A DNA stretch of 64,000 nt, taken from Rhizobium sp. S152 (GTDB lineage: Bacteria; Pseudomonadota; Alphaproteobacteria; Rhizobiales; Rhizobiaceae). Shown here one piece after another: positions 53,270-62,226 of this stretch. The stretch is taken from contig NZ_JAUDRZ010000011.1 of assembly GCF_030380735.1 (NCBI RefSeq), positions 62,001 to 126,000 on the forward strand. Direction: 5' to 3'. A model generated the notes under the pieces. The model ran no database searches and was not told where the DNA came from. It saw only the letters and a program-made list of their open reading frames with translations. Within the stretch, counting starts at the first letter, position 1. The number at the start of each line of letters is the position of its first letter. A program made the translations under genes and the position numbers.

Positions 53270-53599
53270 TCACAGGCATTTTACAGGACCTACTGCCGCA
53301 TAAGCTGCCACTGGAAATGCCTGCAGTCCGATGGCGAACACTACCCCATGGAAGGCAGCTAAGAACCAGGCGCTTTTTCGAAGTTGCGGGTGAGTTATCG
53401 AAGCGATGAGGATTGCAAAACTCGAAAATCCAACGGCAAGCCAGATAAAGGTTAGCGGCGGAAAATATATCATGATGACCGGAAAGCAGCGTGCGAACGT
53501 ATTGTGAGCTGCTGTCATGTAAGACCATCCCGCCAGCGTTACCCAAAATAGCGTGTGCATGAGTACGGTACCCAGTCTCCACAAGCGGCTGTATCGCAC
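53270..53599 (-). CDS. Hypothetical membrane protein
   Basis: The 109-residue protein has three hydrophobic segments (about 8-30, 38-65, 78-102). No ribosome-binding site is clear, and I do not recognise it. G+C is lower than in its neighbours. It is flanked by non-coding sequence on both sides. Confidence 0.5.
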   Translation of the reverse strand: MRYSRLWRLGTVLMHTLFWVTLAGWSYMTAAHNTFARCFPVIMIYFPPLTFIWLAVGFSSFAILIASITHPQLRKSAWFLAAFHGVVFAIGLQAFPVAAYAAVGPVKCL

Positions 53600-53724
53600 T
53601 GTCTGCCTCCATTATTTTCGCTTCGACAGCGATACAATCTTGCCGCTAGTCACACAATGACTGCAATCCCGCGCCACACTCCTGCTTCGCGCCTGCACCT
53701 CGCGAGCAAGCCAGCACCTTCCCC

Positions 53725-54153
53725 TCAAAACCCGGTCTTGCTTGTTTTCAGCAGGATATTAGTTTCAGTCGAGTTGATGCCGTTGATCAGCCGGATGCGG
53801 CGTAGCGTCTCGTCGAAGGAGACGAGGTCGCGGTCCTCGAGTTCGGCGATGAAATCCCATTTGCCGTTGGTGCTGTGCAGCGCGCGCACCTGCGGCAGGC
53901 CGCGCAGCTGGTCGGCGACCTTGTCGGCGAGCTTGCCGAGCACTTCGATCATCACGATGGCGCGCACGCCCGCCGCGCGCGTCTCGTGCCCGGTGCGGAT
54001 GGTGAAGCCGGTGATGGTGCCGTTCGCGACAAGCCGGTCGATCCGCGCCGAAACGGTGGCGCGCGACGCCCCGGTCATGGCGGCGAGCGACGAGACAGGA
54101 GTTCGCGCGTTGTGCCTCAGCGCGCTCAAGAGTTCCTGGTCGAGATCGTCCAT
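53725..54153 (-). CDS. Lrp/AsnC-family transcriptional regulator
   Basis: The 142-residue regulator has an N-terminal helix-turn-helix (T-P-V-S-S-L-A-A-M-T-G-A-S-R-A-T-V), and an RAM ligand-binding domain follows (about 65-135). I start it at ATG 54153 since the longer frame adds unrelated residues. It is divergent from arginase and probably regulates the arginine-catabolism pair, likely in response to arginine or ornithine. A 15-bp palindrome lies between them. Confidence 0.9.
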   Translation of the reverse strand: MDDLDQELLSALRHNARTPVSSLAAMTGASRATVSARIDRLVANGTITGFTIRTGHETRAAGVRAIVMIEVLGKLADKVADQLRGLPQVRALHSTNGKWDFIAELEDRDLVSFDETLRRIRLINGINSTETNILLKTSKTGF

Positions 54154-54177
54154 ACCGTTCACTTTGCGAAATCGGAC

Positions 54178-54192
54178 TTGGCAAAGTGCCAA
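54178..54192. promoter_or_regulatory. Candidate Lrp-type operator in the regulator-arginase gap
   Basis: TTGGCAAAGTGCCAA is a perfect 6-3-6 inverted repeat 25 nt before the regulator's ATG and about 90 nt before arginase. A second copy of its half, CACTTTGC, occurs at 54160-54167. Fifteen-bp imperfect palindromes are typical Lrp-family sites, so autoregulation plus arginase control is plausible. Confidence 0.5.
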
Positions 54193-54280
54193 ATCGCCGT
54201 TCAGAACTGACACTTTTTCATCTTTTTGTCAGCGCGTCGATATCTCAATATGTCCCGAAGCATCAAGCAGGAGCACAGGC

Positions 54281-55216
54281 ATGCAGGCACAGCGAAAGTC
54301 GATCACCCTCATCGGAGCGCCGCTCGAAGAAGGTTCCGGCCGAAGGGGAGCGGCCATGGGTCCGGCGGCTCTGCGCATCGCCGGTGTCGACCAGACGCTG
54401 ATCGATCTCGGCCACGATGTGGTCGACGCCGGCGACGTCAATGTCGTGCCCGCGCGTGACCTGCCGAACCATCCGAAGGCGCACAATCTGCGCACCGTCG
54501 GCGCGTTTACCCGCGCGCTGGAAGCTGGTGTTTACGAAGCCGCAGCGGCCGGACGTTTTCCGCTGATCCTCGGCGGCGATCACAGCCTATCGATGGGCAC
54601 TGTCTCGGGCATGGCTCGCCACGCCGCCAGGCAGGGCCGCCCGCTCGTCGTTCTCTGGCTCGACGCCCATTCCGATTTCAACACGCCGGAGACCTCGCCG
54701 TCCGGCAATATCCACGGCATGCCCGTCGCCTATTACTGCGGCAAGGCCGATCTTGCCGATATCCTGCCGCGTGACCGGCCGCTGGTCGATCCTGAAAACG
54801 TCTACCAAGTCGGCATACGCTCCGTCGATGCGCCGGAGCGCGAGTTGATCAAGGAGCACGGCGTCAACGTCTTCGACATGCGCTCGATCGACGAGCAGGG
54901 GGTTGCCGCGATCATGCGCGACATTCTTTCCAAGGTCGAAGCGGCGAACGCGCTGCTGCATGTCAGCCTCGATGTCGATTTCCTCGATCCCGACGTCGCG
55001 CCCGGCGTCGGCACCACGGTGCCCGGCGGCGCCACCTTCCGCGAGGCGCACCTGATCATGGAGATGCTCTGCGACAGCGGCCTCGTCTCCTCGCTCGACC
55101 TCGTCGAACTCAACCCGTTTCTCGACGATCGTGGCAAGAGCGCCCGCATCCTGGTCGAACTGACGGCCAGCCTCTTCGGCCGCCGCATCTTCGATCGTCC
55201 GACACGCGCAGCATGA
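54281..55216 (+). CDS. rocF: Arginase
   Basis: Arginase hydrolyses arginine to ornithine and urea using a dimanganese centre. Metal ligands are H101 in G-G-D-H-S, D128, H130 and D132 in D-A-H-S-D-F-N, and D231 and D233 in S-L-D-V-D-F-L-D. The 311-residue length is normal. ATG 54281 is preceded by AGGAG. Ornithine aminotransferase follows 13 bp later, forming a degradation operon. The divergent Lrp-like regulator probably controls it. Confidence 0.95.
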   Translation: MQAQRKSITLIGAPLEEGSGRRGAAMGPAALRIAGVDQTLIDLGHDVVDAGDVNVVPARDLPNHPKAHNLRTVGAFTRALEAGVYEAAAAGRFPLILGGDHSLSMGTVSGMARHAARQGRPLVVLWLDAHSDFNTPETSPSGNIHGMPVAYYCGKADLADILPRDRPLVDPENVYQVGIRSVDAPERELIKEHGVNVFDMRSIDEQGVAAIMRDILSKVEAANALLHVSLDVDFLDPDVAPGVGTTVPGGATFREAHLIMEMLCDSGLVSSLDLVELNPFLDDRGKSARILVELTASLFGRRIFDRPTRAA

Positions 55217-55229
55217 TGGGAGGGATGAC

Positions 55230-56429
55230 ATGAACACGTCTGCAAACCTGATCGATACCGAACAGCGCCTCGGCGCCCATAACTACAAACCCCTTGATGT
55301 CGTCCTGACGCGCGGCGAAGGCGTCTATGTCTGGGACACCGACGGCAAGCGTTACCTCGACTGCCTCTCGGCCTATTCGGCCGTCAACCAGGGCCACTGC
55401 CACCCGAAGATCCTCGAAGCCATGGTCGCCCAGGCCGGCAAGCTGACGCTCACCTCCCGCGCCTTCCGCAACGACCAGCTCGCTCATCTCTACGAGGAAC
55501 TGGCGGCGCTGACGGGATCGCACAAGATCCTGCCGATGAACTCCGGCGCAGAAGCCGTGGAGACCGCGATCAAGGCCGTGCGCAAATGGGGTTACGAGGT
55601 CAAGGGCGTGCCCGAGGGCAAGGCCGAGATCATCGTCTGCTCCGACAATTTCCACGGTCGCACGCTTTCTATCATCAGCTTCTCCACCGATCCCGATGCC
55701 CGCTCCGGCTTCGGCCCCTACACGCCGGGCTTCCGCACCGTCCCCTTCGGCGATATCGAGGCCTTCACCGCTGCGATCAACGAGAACACCGTGGCCGCCC
55801 TCATCGAGCCGATCCAGGGCGAGGCCGGCGTCATCATTCCGCCAACGGGCTATTTCAAACGCGTCCGCGAGCTCTGCACCGATAATAACATCACGCTCAT
55901 CCTCGACGAGATCCAGACCGGCCTCGGCCGCACCGGCAAGCTGCTGGCCGAAGAGCACGAAGGCATCGAGGCGGACGTGACGCTGATCGGCAAGGCGCTG
56001 TCGGGCGGGTTCTACCCGGTCTCCGCCGTGCTCTCCAATTCCGAGGTTCTCGGCGTCCTGAAGCCCGGCCAGCACGGCTCGACCTTCGGCGGCAACCCGC
56101 TCGCCTGCGCAGTCGCCCGTGCGGCACTCAGGGTACTCACCGAGGAAGGCATGATCGAGAACGCCGCCAGAATGGGCGACTACTTCCTCGAAGGGCTGCG
56201 CTCCATCCGCTCCAACATCGTCAGGGACGTGCGCGGACGCGGCCTGATGATGGCCGTCGAACTGGAACCGGAAGCCGGCGGCGCCCGGCAATATTGCTAC
56301 GCGCTGAAGGATCTCGGCCTGCTCGCCAAGGACACCCACGAAAACACCATCCGCCTCGCCCCACCGCTCGTCATCACAAGGAGCCAGGTCGAATGGGCGG
56401 TCGAGCAGATCGAAAAGACCATCGCCTGA
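55230..56429 (+). CDS. rocD: Ornithine aminotransferase
   Basis: A fold-I PLP aminotransferase that transfers the delta-amino group of ornithine to 2-oxoglutarate, giving glutamate-5-semialdehyde. The 399-residue protein has [10 protein letters not shown] at 104-113, L-I-L-D-E-I-Q-T-G at 223-231 and Schiff-base K255 in L-I-G-K-A-L-S-G-G. It follows arginase by 13 bp, a coherent arginine-to-glutamate route. Proline or ornithine cyclodeaminase genes are not present here. Confidence 0.95.
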   Translation: MNTSANLIDTEQRLGAHNYKPLDVVLTRGEGVYVWDTDGKRYLDCLSAYSAVNQGHCHPKILEAMVAQAGKLTLTSRAFRNDQLAHLYEELAALTGSHKILPMNSGAEAVETAIKAVRKWGYEVKGVPEGKAEIIVCSDNFHGRTLSIISFSTDPDARSGFGPYTPGFRTVPFGDIEAFTAAINENTVAALIEPIQGEAGVIIPPTGYFKRVRELCTDNNITLILDEIQTGLGRTGKLLAEEHEGIEADVTLIGKALSGGFYPVSAVLSNSEVLGVLKPGQHGSTFGGNPLACAVARAALRVLTEEGMIENAARMGDYFLEGLRSIRSNIVRDVRGRGLMMAVELEPEAGGARQYCYALKDLGLLAKDTHENTIRLAPPLVITRSQVEWAVEQIEKTIA

Positions 56430-56460
56430 TGGCTTGCGGTTCCACGCCGACGAGGACAAG

Positions 56461-57249
56461 GTGCGTACCACCATCCCCGCCGACGGATTGCCAATGCCCG
56501 ATCTCTGGAAAGCCCCCCTCGACCGCCCCCTCGTGATCGCACATCGCGGGGGCGCGGCGCTGGCCGCGGAAAATACGATAGCAGCCATCCGGGCAGCAGA
56601 GGCTGCCGGGGCCGACGCGATCGAGACCGATATCCGGGCAACAAGCGACGGCGCGCTGGTGTGCGTGCACGACGCCGACCTCTTGCGGCTGTGCAACAAT
56701 CCCCGTGCCGTGGCCGATCTCGACCTGACGGAACTGCGTCAAGTCCTGCCCGGCGTTATGACGCTTGCGGAAGCGCTTGGCGCCACCGGCACCATTGGCA
56801 TTCTTCTTGATTTCAAGCTGGCCGACGAATCTGCTTTGCTGGATGTAATTGACGAGATCGAGCGATCTCCAGTGTCTCGAAACGCCTTGCTCGGCCTGCG
56901 AAGCTTGCCGCTGATCTGCGCTGCCCGCTCACGAAGCCACCTGCCTATCCTCGCCTTCCTTGATAGCGAGGACCTTATAGACGACGCGGTCGCCGCCGGC
57001 GCCAACTGGTTCCGGCTTTGGCAAGGCTGGACCTCGCGCGACAGCGTCTCCGCGGTTCAGGGTGCCGGGATGCACGCGGCCATCATGGTGGGTCAGCCGC
57101 GCTCGGTGCCGTTGCCGGAATATCCACCGTTCCCTGTCGGCGTGGTCGACGCCGCCGGACTCGCCCGGATCGCGCAAACACGCCCGGATGCAATCCTGCT
57201 CGACGATCCTCGCCTGCTGCGGGCACCGGCATCGCCCGTTGCTCTCTAG
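56461..57249 (+). CDS. Glycerophosphodiester phosphodiesterase family protein
   Basis: The 262-residue protein has the GDPD core: H-R-G-G (near residue 30), E-N-T-I-A-A, E-T-D-I-R and V-H-D-A-D. It would release an alcohol and sn-glycerol-3-phosphate from deacylated phospholipids. The start is a GTG at 56461 (GAGG 5 nt upstream); a TTG at 56434 or ATG 56494 is possible. It starts 31 bp after rocD but has no obvious link to arginine catabolism. No signal peptide is evident, so it would be cytosolic. Confidence 0.88.
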   Translation: MRTTIPADGLPMPDLWKAPLDRPLVIAHRGGAALAAENTIAAIRAAEAAGADAIETDIRATSDGALVCVHDADLLRLCNNPRAVADLDLTELRQVLPGVMTLAEALGATGTIGILLDFKLADESALLDVIDEIERSPVSRNALLGLRSLPLICAARSRSHLPILAFLDSEDLIDDAVAAGANWFRLWQGWTSRDSVSAVQGAGMHAAIMVGQPRSVPLPEYPPFPVGVVDAAGLARIAQTRPDAILLDDPRLLRAPASPVAL

Positions 57250-57441
57250 GGCAGCCAGACTCTGCGCCGGGCGAAAAATCCTCCCTGTCGGTTTAGATTT
57301 GCGAAACACTCTTTCGCTAGCGTCCATGCCAACCGTATCGATTCCCTTCCTGATGAAGGGCGCGCGGTTTGAAGGCAAAGTCCGACCGTGCCATGGGGGC
57401 GCGGCTGCTTCTGCCCTGGCTTAGACGGTTGGGACACATTC

Positions 57442-57918
57442 ATGGCTACGATCAATTCCACCAGCTTCAGCAGCGATATGCTGGAAATCATTGCCTTCAG
57501 ACTGCACGATCAGGAGTTCTGCGTTAAAACGACGACCATCCGCGAAATCCGCGGCTGGGCGCCGTCCACGCCGATCCCGCATGCGCCGGCAGACGTGATC
57601 GGCGTCATGAACCTGCGCGGCTCCGTGATCCCGATCATCGACCTCGCCTTCAAGCTCGGCATGAAGAGCACCGTCGCCAACGAGCGCAGCGCCATCGTCG
57701 TCGCCGAAGTGCACAACATGGTCATCGGCATGCTTGTCGACCGCGTCTCCGACATCCTGACGATCTCGGCCGAACAGGTGCAGCCGGTCCCCGAGGTCAC
57801 CGCGTCCTTCGACCGCGCTTTCTGCGAGGGCATCATCGCCTCGGAAAACGGCATGATCTGCTTCCTGAACCTCGCCAAGATGTTCAAGGAAAACGAAACC
57901 GACGACCTCGCCGCCTGA
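57442..57918 (+). CDS. CheW-like chemotaxis adaptor
   Basis: A 158-residue CheW domain protein. The typical CheW elements are present: I-A-F-R-L-H-D-Q-E-F-C-V near the N-terminus, I-G-V-M-N-L-R-G-S-V-I-P-I-I-D-L, and the central I-V-V-A-E-V...V-G-M-L-V-D-R-V-S-D-I-L. CheW couples chemoreceptors to the CheA kinase. The gene lies upstream of a soluble receptor, outside any complete chemotaxis operon. A terminator follows. Confidence 0.9.
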   Translation: MATINSTSFSSDMLEIIAFRLHDQEFCVKTTTIREIRGWAPSTPIPHAPADVIGVMNLRGSVIPIIDLAFKLGMKSTVANERSAIVVAEVHNMVIGMLVDRVSDILTISAEQVQPVPEVTASFDRAFCEGIIASENGMICFLNLAKMFKENETDDLAA

Positions 57919-57947
57919 CCCCGATCTCGATTGCACAGTTTCGAAAG

Positions 57948-57969
57948 GCCGCCGCGAGGCGGCTTTTTT
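57948..57969 (+). terminator. Rho-independent terminator after cheW
   Basis: GCCGCC (57948-57953) pairs with GGCGGC (57958-57963) around GCGA, followed by TTTTTT. It separates cheW from the receptor gene downstream. Confidence 0.88.
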
Positions 57970-58228
57970 GTTGAGCCAATATTTCAATATAAGAATTCAA
58001 CTATGAGTTCTGATTGCCGACAGATACTACATTAGACATTTATTTTATACTAAACATTAACCCTGGAAAGAGCATCATCGGTTGTGAAGAGCCTCTAATA
58101 TTCGATCAAAGGTAGGCTGACGCACTCTTTTTCCGAGTGCTTCCCTCTCTTACGTAAGGTTGAGTTGAGGAGGCGGCTTCGATAACCGGGCGGGCCGCGA
58201 TCGGCATTCGCCAGAGAGGGATTGGGGA
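57970..58228 (+). other. AT-rich leader of the chemoreceptor gene
   Basis: About 260 bp of AT-rich DNA between the cheW terminator and the receptor gene. I saw no coding frame. It should contain the receptor's promoter, but I could not pick a confident -35/-10 pair. Confidence 0.4.
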
Positions 58229-59983
58229 ATGTTTGGGCTTTCGTCCGATGCGAAGCATGTTCTTGAGGCGATCTCCAAGTCGCAGGCAATCATCGAGTTC
58301 GACCTGAAAGGCAATGTGCTCACGGCGAACGAGAATTTCTGCAAGACACTGGGCTACGGCCTAGCCGACATCGTCGGCAAGCACCACAGCATGTTCTGTG
58401 AACCGGCCCTTGCGGCCACATCGGAATATCGCGAGTTCTGGGCGCGTCTCGGCCGGGGCGAGCATGACGCCGGTTCCTACAAGCGACTGGCCAAGGGTGG
58501 ACGCGAAATCTGGATCCAGGCCTCCTACAACCCCGTTTTCAAGCACGGCAAGCCCTACAAGGTGGTGAAGTTCGCCGCCGATATTACCGCGGAGAAGAAC
58601 TGCGCCACGGAAGGCCTGGGCAAACTCGATGCCATCTCCCGCTCGCAGGCCGTCATCGAATTCACCCCGACGGGCGAGATCCTCACCGCCAACGAAAACT
58701 TCTGCAACGGCCTTGGCTACTCGCTGGGCGAGATCGTCGGCAAGCATCACAGCATGTTCTGTGACCCCGCCTACACCCGCTCCGAGGAATATGCCAGTTT
58801 CTGGCCTCGCCTCGCCCGTGGCGAATTCATCGCCAACGAATTCGTCCGCTACGGCAAGGGCGGCCGCGAAATCTGGATCCAGGCCGCATATAACCCGATC
58901 ACCGACACCAACGGCAAGGTCTACAAGGTCGTCAAGTTCGCGACCGACGTCACCCAGCGCATGACGGCCATCAGCCATCTGGCCGACGCATTGCGTCATC
59001 TGTCCGAGGGCGACCTGACGAAATCGGTGACCACGCCCTTCGTTCCCTCGATGGAACAGTTGCGGCACGACTTCAACGCCGCGGTCACCAAGCTCTCTGA
59101 GACCATGCAAACCATCGGCGACAACAGCCGCGCCATCGCCGCCGGCTCGCGCGAGGTCGGCACATCGGCCGATTCCTTCTCCAAGCGCACCGAGCAGCAG
59201 GCCGCCTCGATCGAGGAGACGGCGGCGGCGCTCGAACAGATCACGACGACGGTGAACGACTCCAGCCACCGCGCCGACGAGGCCGGCAAACTGGTGGCCA
59301 AGACCAAGCTCGGCGCCGAACAGTCCGGCGAGGTAGTGCGCAACGCCGTGGCCGCCATGGGCCAGATCGAACAGTCGTCGCGCGAGATCACCAACATCAT
59401 CGGCGTGATCGACGACATCGCCTTCCAGACGAACCTGCTGGCGCTGAACGCCGGCGTCGAGGCCGCCCGCGCCGGGGAGGCAGGCAAGGGCTTCGCCGTT
59501 GTCGCCCAGGAAGTCCGCGAACTCGCACAGCGATCGGCAAGCGCCGCCAAGGAGATCAAGGCCCTCATCACCACCTCGAGCGAACTCGTGAGAAACGGTG
59601 TGGACCTTGTCGGGCAGACCGGCAGGGCGCTGGAGACCATCGTCGGGCAGGTGGCCGAGATCAACGTCAACGTCGCGGCCATCGTCGAAGGTTCGAAGGA
59701 GCAGGCAACGGGGTTGAAAGAGATCAATACCGCCGTCAACCAGATGGACCAGGCGACACAGCAGAACGCCGCCATGGTCGAGGAAAGCACCGCCGCGAGC
59801 CACACGCTGGCCGCCGAGGCCGAGGCGCTGCGGAACCTCGTCGCGCAGTTCAAGCTGGGCAACGAATATGCACGCGGGAGTGCCGCCCGCCCTGTGCCCT
59901 CGCCGGCCTTGCATCTTGTCGCCAGAGTGGCACGAGCCCAGGGCGCGGCTATGCCTTCGGCCGATCATTGGGAAGAATTCTGA
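58229..59983 (+). CDS. Soluble methyl-accepting chemotaxis protein with two PAS domains
   Basis: The 584-residue receptor has no membrane span. Two closely similar PAS domains (about 10-120 and 133-243) each contain A-N-E-N-F-C, L-G-Y and K-H-H-S-M-F-C. A short HAMP-like segment (S-E-G-D-L-T) leads to the MCP signalling coiled coil, with the hairpin tip near E-V-R-E-L-A-Q-R-S-A. The C-terminus ends H-W-E-E-F, matching the x-W-x-x-F pentapeptide that docks CheR/CheB. The PAS domains may bind haem, FAD or a small ligand; I see no decisive residue. It is probably a cytoplasmic energy or redox sensor. Confidence 0.92.
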   Translation: MFGLSSDAKHVLEAISKSQAIIEFDLKGNVLTANENFCKTLGYGLADIVGKHHSMFCEPALAATSEYREFWARLGRGEHDAGSYKRLAKGGREIWIQASYNPVFKHGKPYKVVKFAADITAEKNCATEGLGKLDAISRSQAVIEFTPTGEILTANENFCNGLGYSLGEIVGKHHSMFCDPAYTRSEEYASFWPRLARGEFIANEFVRYGKGGREIWIQAAYNPITDTNGKVYKVVKFATDVTQRMTAISHLADALRHLSEGDLTKSVTTPFVPSMEQLRHDFNAAVTKLSETMQTIGDNSRAIAAGSREVGTSADSFSKRTEQQAASIEETAAALEQITTTVNDSSHRADEAGKLVAKTKLGAEQSGEVVRNAVAAMGQIEQSSREITNIIGVIDDIAFQTNLLALNAGVEAARAGEAGKGFAVVAQEVRELAQRSASAAKEIKALITTSSELVRNGVDLVGQTGRALETIVGQVAEINVNVAAIVEGSKEQATGLKEINTAVNQMDQATQQNAAMVEESTAASHTLAAEAEALRNLVAQFKLGNEYARGSAARPVPSPALHLVARVARAQGAAMPSADHWEEF

Positions 59984-60000
59984 GATTCTCAAGCGGACCT

Positions 60001-60045
60001 GCAACAATGCCGCTAGCTTCGCTGCTAGCGGCATTGTTGCATTTT
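60001..60045 (+). terminator. Rho-independent terminator after the chemoreceptor gene
   Basis: GCAACAATGCCGCTAGC (60001-60017) pairs with GCTAGCGGCATTGTTGC (60024-60040), a perfect 17-bp stem with a TTCGCT loop, followed by ATTTT. It is the longest perfect hairpin I found in the window. Confidence 0.92.
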
Positions 60046-60476
60046 AACGTGAGATTAGCAGCTCGATCCAAAAGATATTAATATCTCTATACGTGCATTA
60101 TTATAATCTAATTTAGATACATATTTGTTTTAGGGGCATCCGGAGAGAACGCCCAGCGCATGCCACACAAAGAGAACATCACCTTGTTTTAAAAATACTT
60201 TTTGTACGAAATCGTACGAATTGAACAAAGTATGGACTCCCATAGGTGGCACGCCTTGAAACACTCGCTTTAGAGTCTGTTAGCCTTTATTCCACGATAT
60301 AAAACCTAAGCGCGAACACCCATTGAAATTTTAGCTAAGGAGCATATTCTAATAATCACGCGGGACTGACGCTATCAACCACTCTCGGTTGCTTCCAGGT
60401 CCCCGTGGAAAGCGCGCTTCCACTTGTTTCACCACCGGGGCCTCGAGTCCCGGCCATCGATCATTTGGAGGATTGA
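60046..60476. other. AT-rich intergenic region with palindrome and structured leader
   Basis: About 430 bp with no credible gene. It contains the 14-bp palindrome GTACGAAATCGTAC (60204-60217), a possible operator. Nearer the secreted protein's start it holds stem-forming sequences: GTGGAA/TTCCAC (60405-60410 with 60418-60423), CCCCG with CGGGG, and CCGGG/CCCGG (60435-60439 with 60449-60453). GGAGG lies just before the ATG at 60477. Confidence 0.5.
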
Positions 60477-61112
60477 ATGAAATACCATATCGCCACCATC
60501 GCAGCGCTTACCGTCGGTTTCGGCGCTCTCATGGTACCGTTTCAGGCCGGTGCGTTTGATGTAGGTGGCAAGGGCGGACTTAGTGTCAGCACCAGCAATG
60601 GCCTGGGCGTCTCCCTCGGCGGGTCGAACGGCGTCAATGCCAATGTCGGCGGCACCAAATCCGGCGGATTGGGCGTCAGCGCGTCCGTTGGCGGCTCGAA
60701 CGGCATCAACAGCAACACGTCCGTTGGCGGCAAGAGCAGCACCGGCGGCCTCGGAGTCAGCACCACGGCAAGCGTCGGCGGTTCCAAGGGTGTCAATGCC
60801 GATGTCAACGCCAATGTCGGTGGCTCAAGCCTCGCCACCGCCAATGCCAAGGTTGGCCTTGCCGGCAACACGCTCGCAAATGTCAACATCGGCGTGCCCG
60901 GCGTGACGGACCCGACCAATCCAAACAACCCCAACAACCCGAACAATCCGAACAACCCGCGCAACCCGATCAATCGCCAGCTTGTCGCCTATGACGACAT
61001 GTCTCCAGCCGATCGTGCGAAGATGAAGGTGCGTTGCAAGGATATCGTTCGTGGCGGCGGCTTCGATTCCGGCCTCGTCAAGCTCTGCAAGATGGTCATC
61101 GCCATGCGTTGA
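60477..61112 (+). CDS. Secreted glycine/asparagine-rich repeat protein
   Basis: The 211-residue protein has a signal peptide (about 1-26, G-A-F). The mature chain has repeated S-V-G-G-S-x-G-x-N-x-N and G-G-L-G-V-S motifs (residues about 30-150), then four N-P-N type units (P-N-N-P-N-N-P). A short C-terminal domain contains two Cys (V-R-C-K-D and K-L-C-K-M). The repeats could form a beta-solenoid or surface fibre. I do not recognise the family, and the role (surface, biofilm or matrix) is inference. It is preceded by a structured leader and followed by a terminator. Confidence 0.8.
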   Translation: MKYHIATIAALTVGFGALMVPFQAGAFDVGGKGGLSVSTSNGLGVSLGGSNGVNANVGGTKSGGLGVSASVGGSNGINSNTSVGGKSSTGGLGVSTTASVGGSKGVNADVNANVGGSSLATANAKVGLAGNTLANVNIGVPGVTDPTNPNNPNNPNNPNNPRNPINRQLVAYDDMSPADRAKMKVRCKDIVRGGGFDSGLVKLCKMVIAMR

Positions 61113-61138
61113 CCCTCGCGGCAGAGATCGAAAGGAAC

Positions 61139-61168
61139 AGGCGCCGGTTCACCCCTCCGGCGCCTTTT
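61139..61168 (+). terminator. Terminator of the secreted-protein gene, overlapping the fdsD end
   Basis: AGGCGCCGG (61139-61147) pairs with CCGGCGCCT (61157-61165) around a nine-base loop, followed by TTT. Its downstream half overlaps the 3' end of the convergent fdsD gene. Confidence 0.82.
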
Positions 61169-61409
61169 CTTCGTCTCGGCGCACGGGCTCCGGCCGCCTG
61201 ATCAGCGGCATTGCCTCGGTGACCAGCGCGCTCAGCCCATTGGCCTCGCGCTCGGCGATCTCTAACAGCTGCCGGCGCATGCGCGGCTCCCAGAACTTGT
61301 TGATATGCAAGGCGACCCCTTCGGCCGCCTGTGCCTGTGGCTGCGTCGCGAAGAAGGTCGCGATCTGGTTGGCCATGTAGACCAGCTTGGTCCCGGTATC
61401 ATGCGACAT
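61149..61409 (-). CDS. fdsD: NAD-dependent formate dehydrogenase delta subunit
   Basis: The 86-residue protein has K-L-V-Y-M-A-N-Q-I-A-T-F-F, then H-I-N-K-F-W-E-P-R-M-R and a C-terminal Arg/Pro-rich tail, as in FdsD. The small subunit accompanies FdsA, FdsB and FdsG. Its ATG overlaps the fdhD stop by 11 nt. It is the last gene of the locus. Sequence and context agree. Confidence 0.9.
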   Translation of the reverse strand: MSHDTGTKLVYMANQIATFFATQPQAQAAEGVALHINKFWEPRMRRQLLEIAEREANGLSALVTEAMPLIRRPEPVRRDEEKAPEG

Positions 61410-62226
61410 CGGATATGCTCCCGGCCTTGATGCGATGTGGATGCGTGAAGATTTCGAAATCCTCGCCGCGCACCAGCGCCACCAGTGTCATCCCGGCCTC
61501 CTCGGCGGTGCGGATCGCCAGTGCCGTCGGCGCCGAGATCGCCACCAGAACGGGGCTTCCGAGAATCGCTGCCTTCTGCACCATCTCGACCGACAGCCGG
61601 CTGGTGACGGCAACAATCCCCTCTCGGCCGGTCTCCCCCATGCCGACGACGGCGCCGCAGAGCTTGTCCAGTGCATTGTGCCGCCCGACATCCTCGCGAA
61701 CCGCCAGGAGCCCCTTGCCCGGAACATAAAAGCCAGCGCCGTGCACCGCCCGTGTCTCCCGATACAGCGGCTGCGCGCCATTGAGCAGCGCCACCGCCTC
61801 GACGATATCGTGATAGGTGACCGTCAGCCCCACCGCCGAGACGTCGGGCACCTTGCGGACGGCCTGCTCGATCGATTCGATGCCACAGAGGCCGCAGCCC
61901 ACAGGCCCCGCCATGCTGCGCCGCCTCGCCCGCAATTGTTCTTCTACATCATCGGCCAGCCAGATCTGCACGTCGATCCCGCGCTCGCCCGGCACGACGT
62001 CGATCGACGAGATCTGCGCACGATGAGAAATGATCCCTTCGGTCAGCGTGAAACCAACTGCGAAATCCTCGATATCATCGGGCGTGCCCATCATCACGGC
62101 GTGCGTGGAGCCGCCATAGGAAAAGGCGATCGGCACCTCCTCCGGCACCATGCGCTCGCCCGGCGTCACAATGCCGGCGCTGCGCGCGGTACGCCTGACC
62201 GATATCCGGCTTGGCCATTCCGTCAT
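61399..62226 (-). CDS. fdhD: Formate dehydrogenase accessory sulfurtransferase FdhD
   Basis: FdhD transfers sulfur from IscS to the molybdenum cofactor of formate dehydrogenase. The 275-residue protein has the conserved G-C-G-L-C-G motif (C111, C114) and the block G-x-G-F-Y-V-P-G-K-G-L-L-A-V-R-E-D-V-G-R-H-N. It overlaps fdsA by one base (TAATG) and fdsD by 11 nt, so the three are coupled. Confidence 0.93.
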   Translation of the reverse strand: MTEWPSRISVRRTARSAGIVTPGERMVPEEVPIAFSYGGSTHAVMMGTPDDIEDFAVGFTLTEGIISHRAQISSIDVVPGERGIDVQIWLADDVEEQLRARRRSMAGPVGCGLCGIESIEQAVRKVPDVSAVGLTVTYHDIVEAVALLNGAQPLYRETRAVHGAGFYVPGKGLLAVREDVGRHNALDKLCGAVVGMGETGREGIVAVTSRLSVEMVQKAAILGSPVLVAISAPTALAIRTAEEAGMTLVALVRGEDFEIFTHPHRIKAGSISDVA

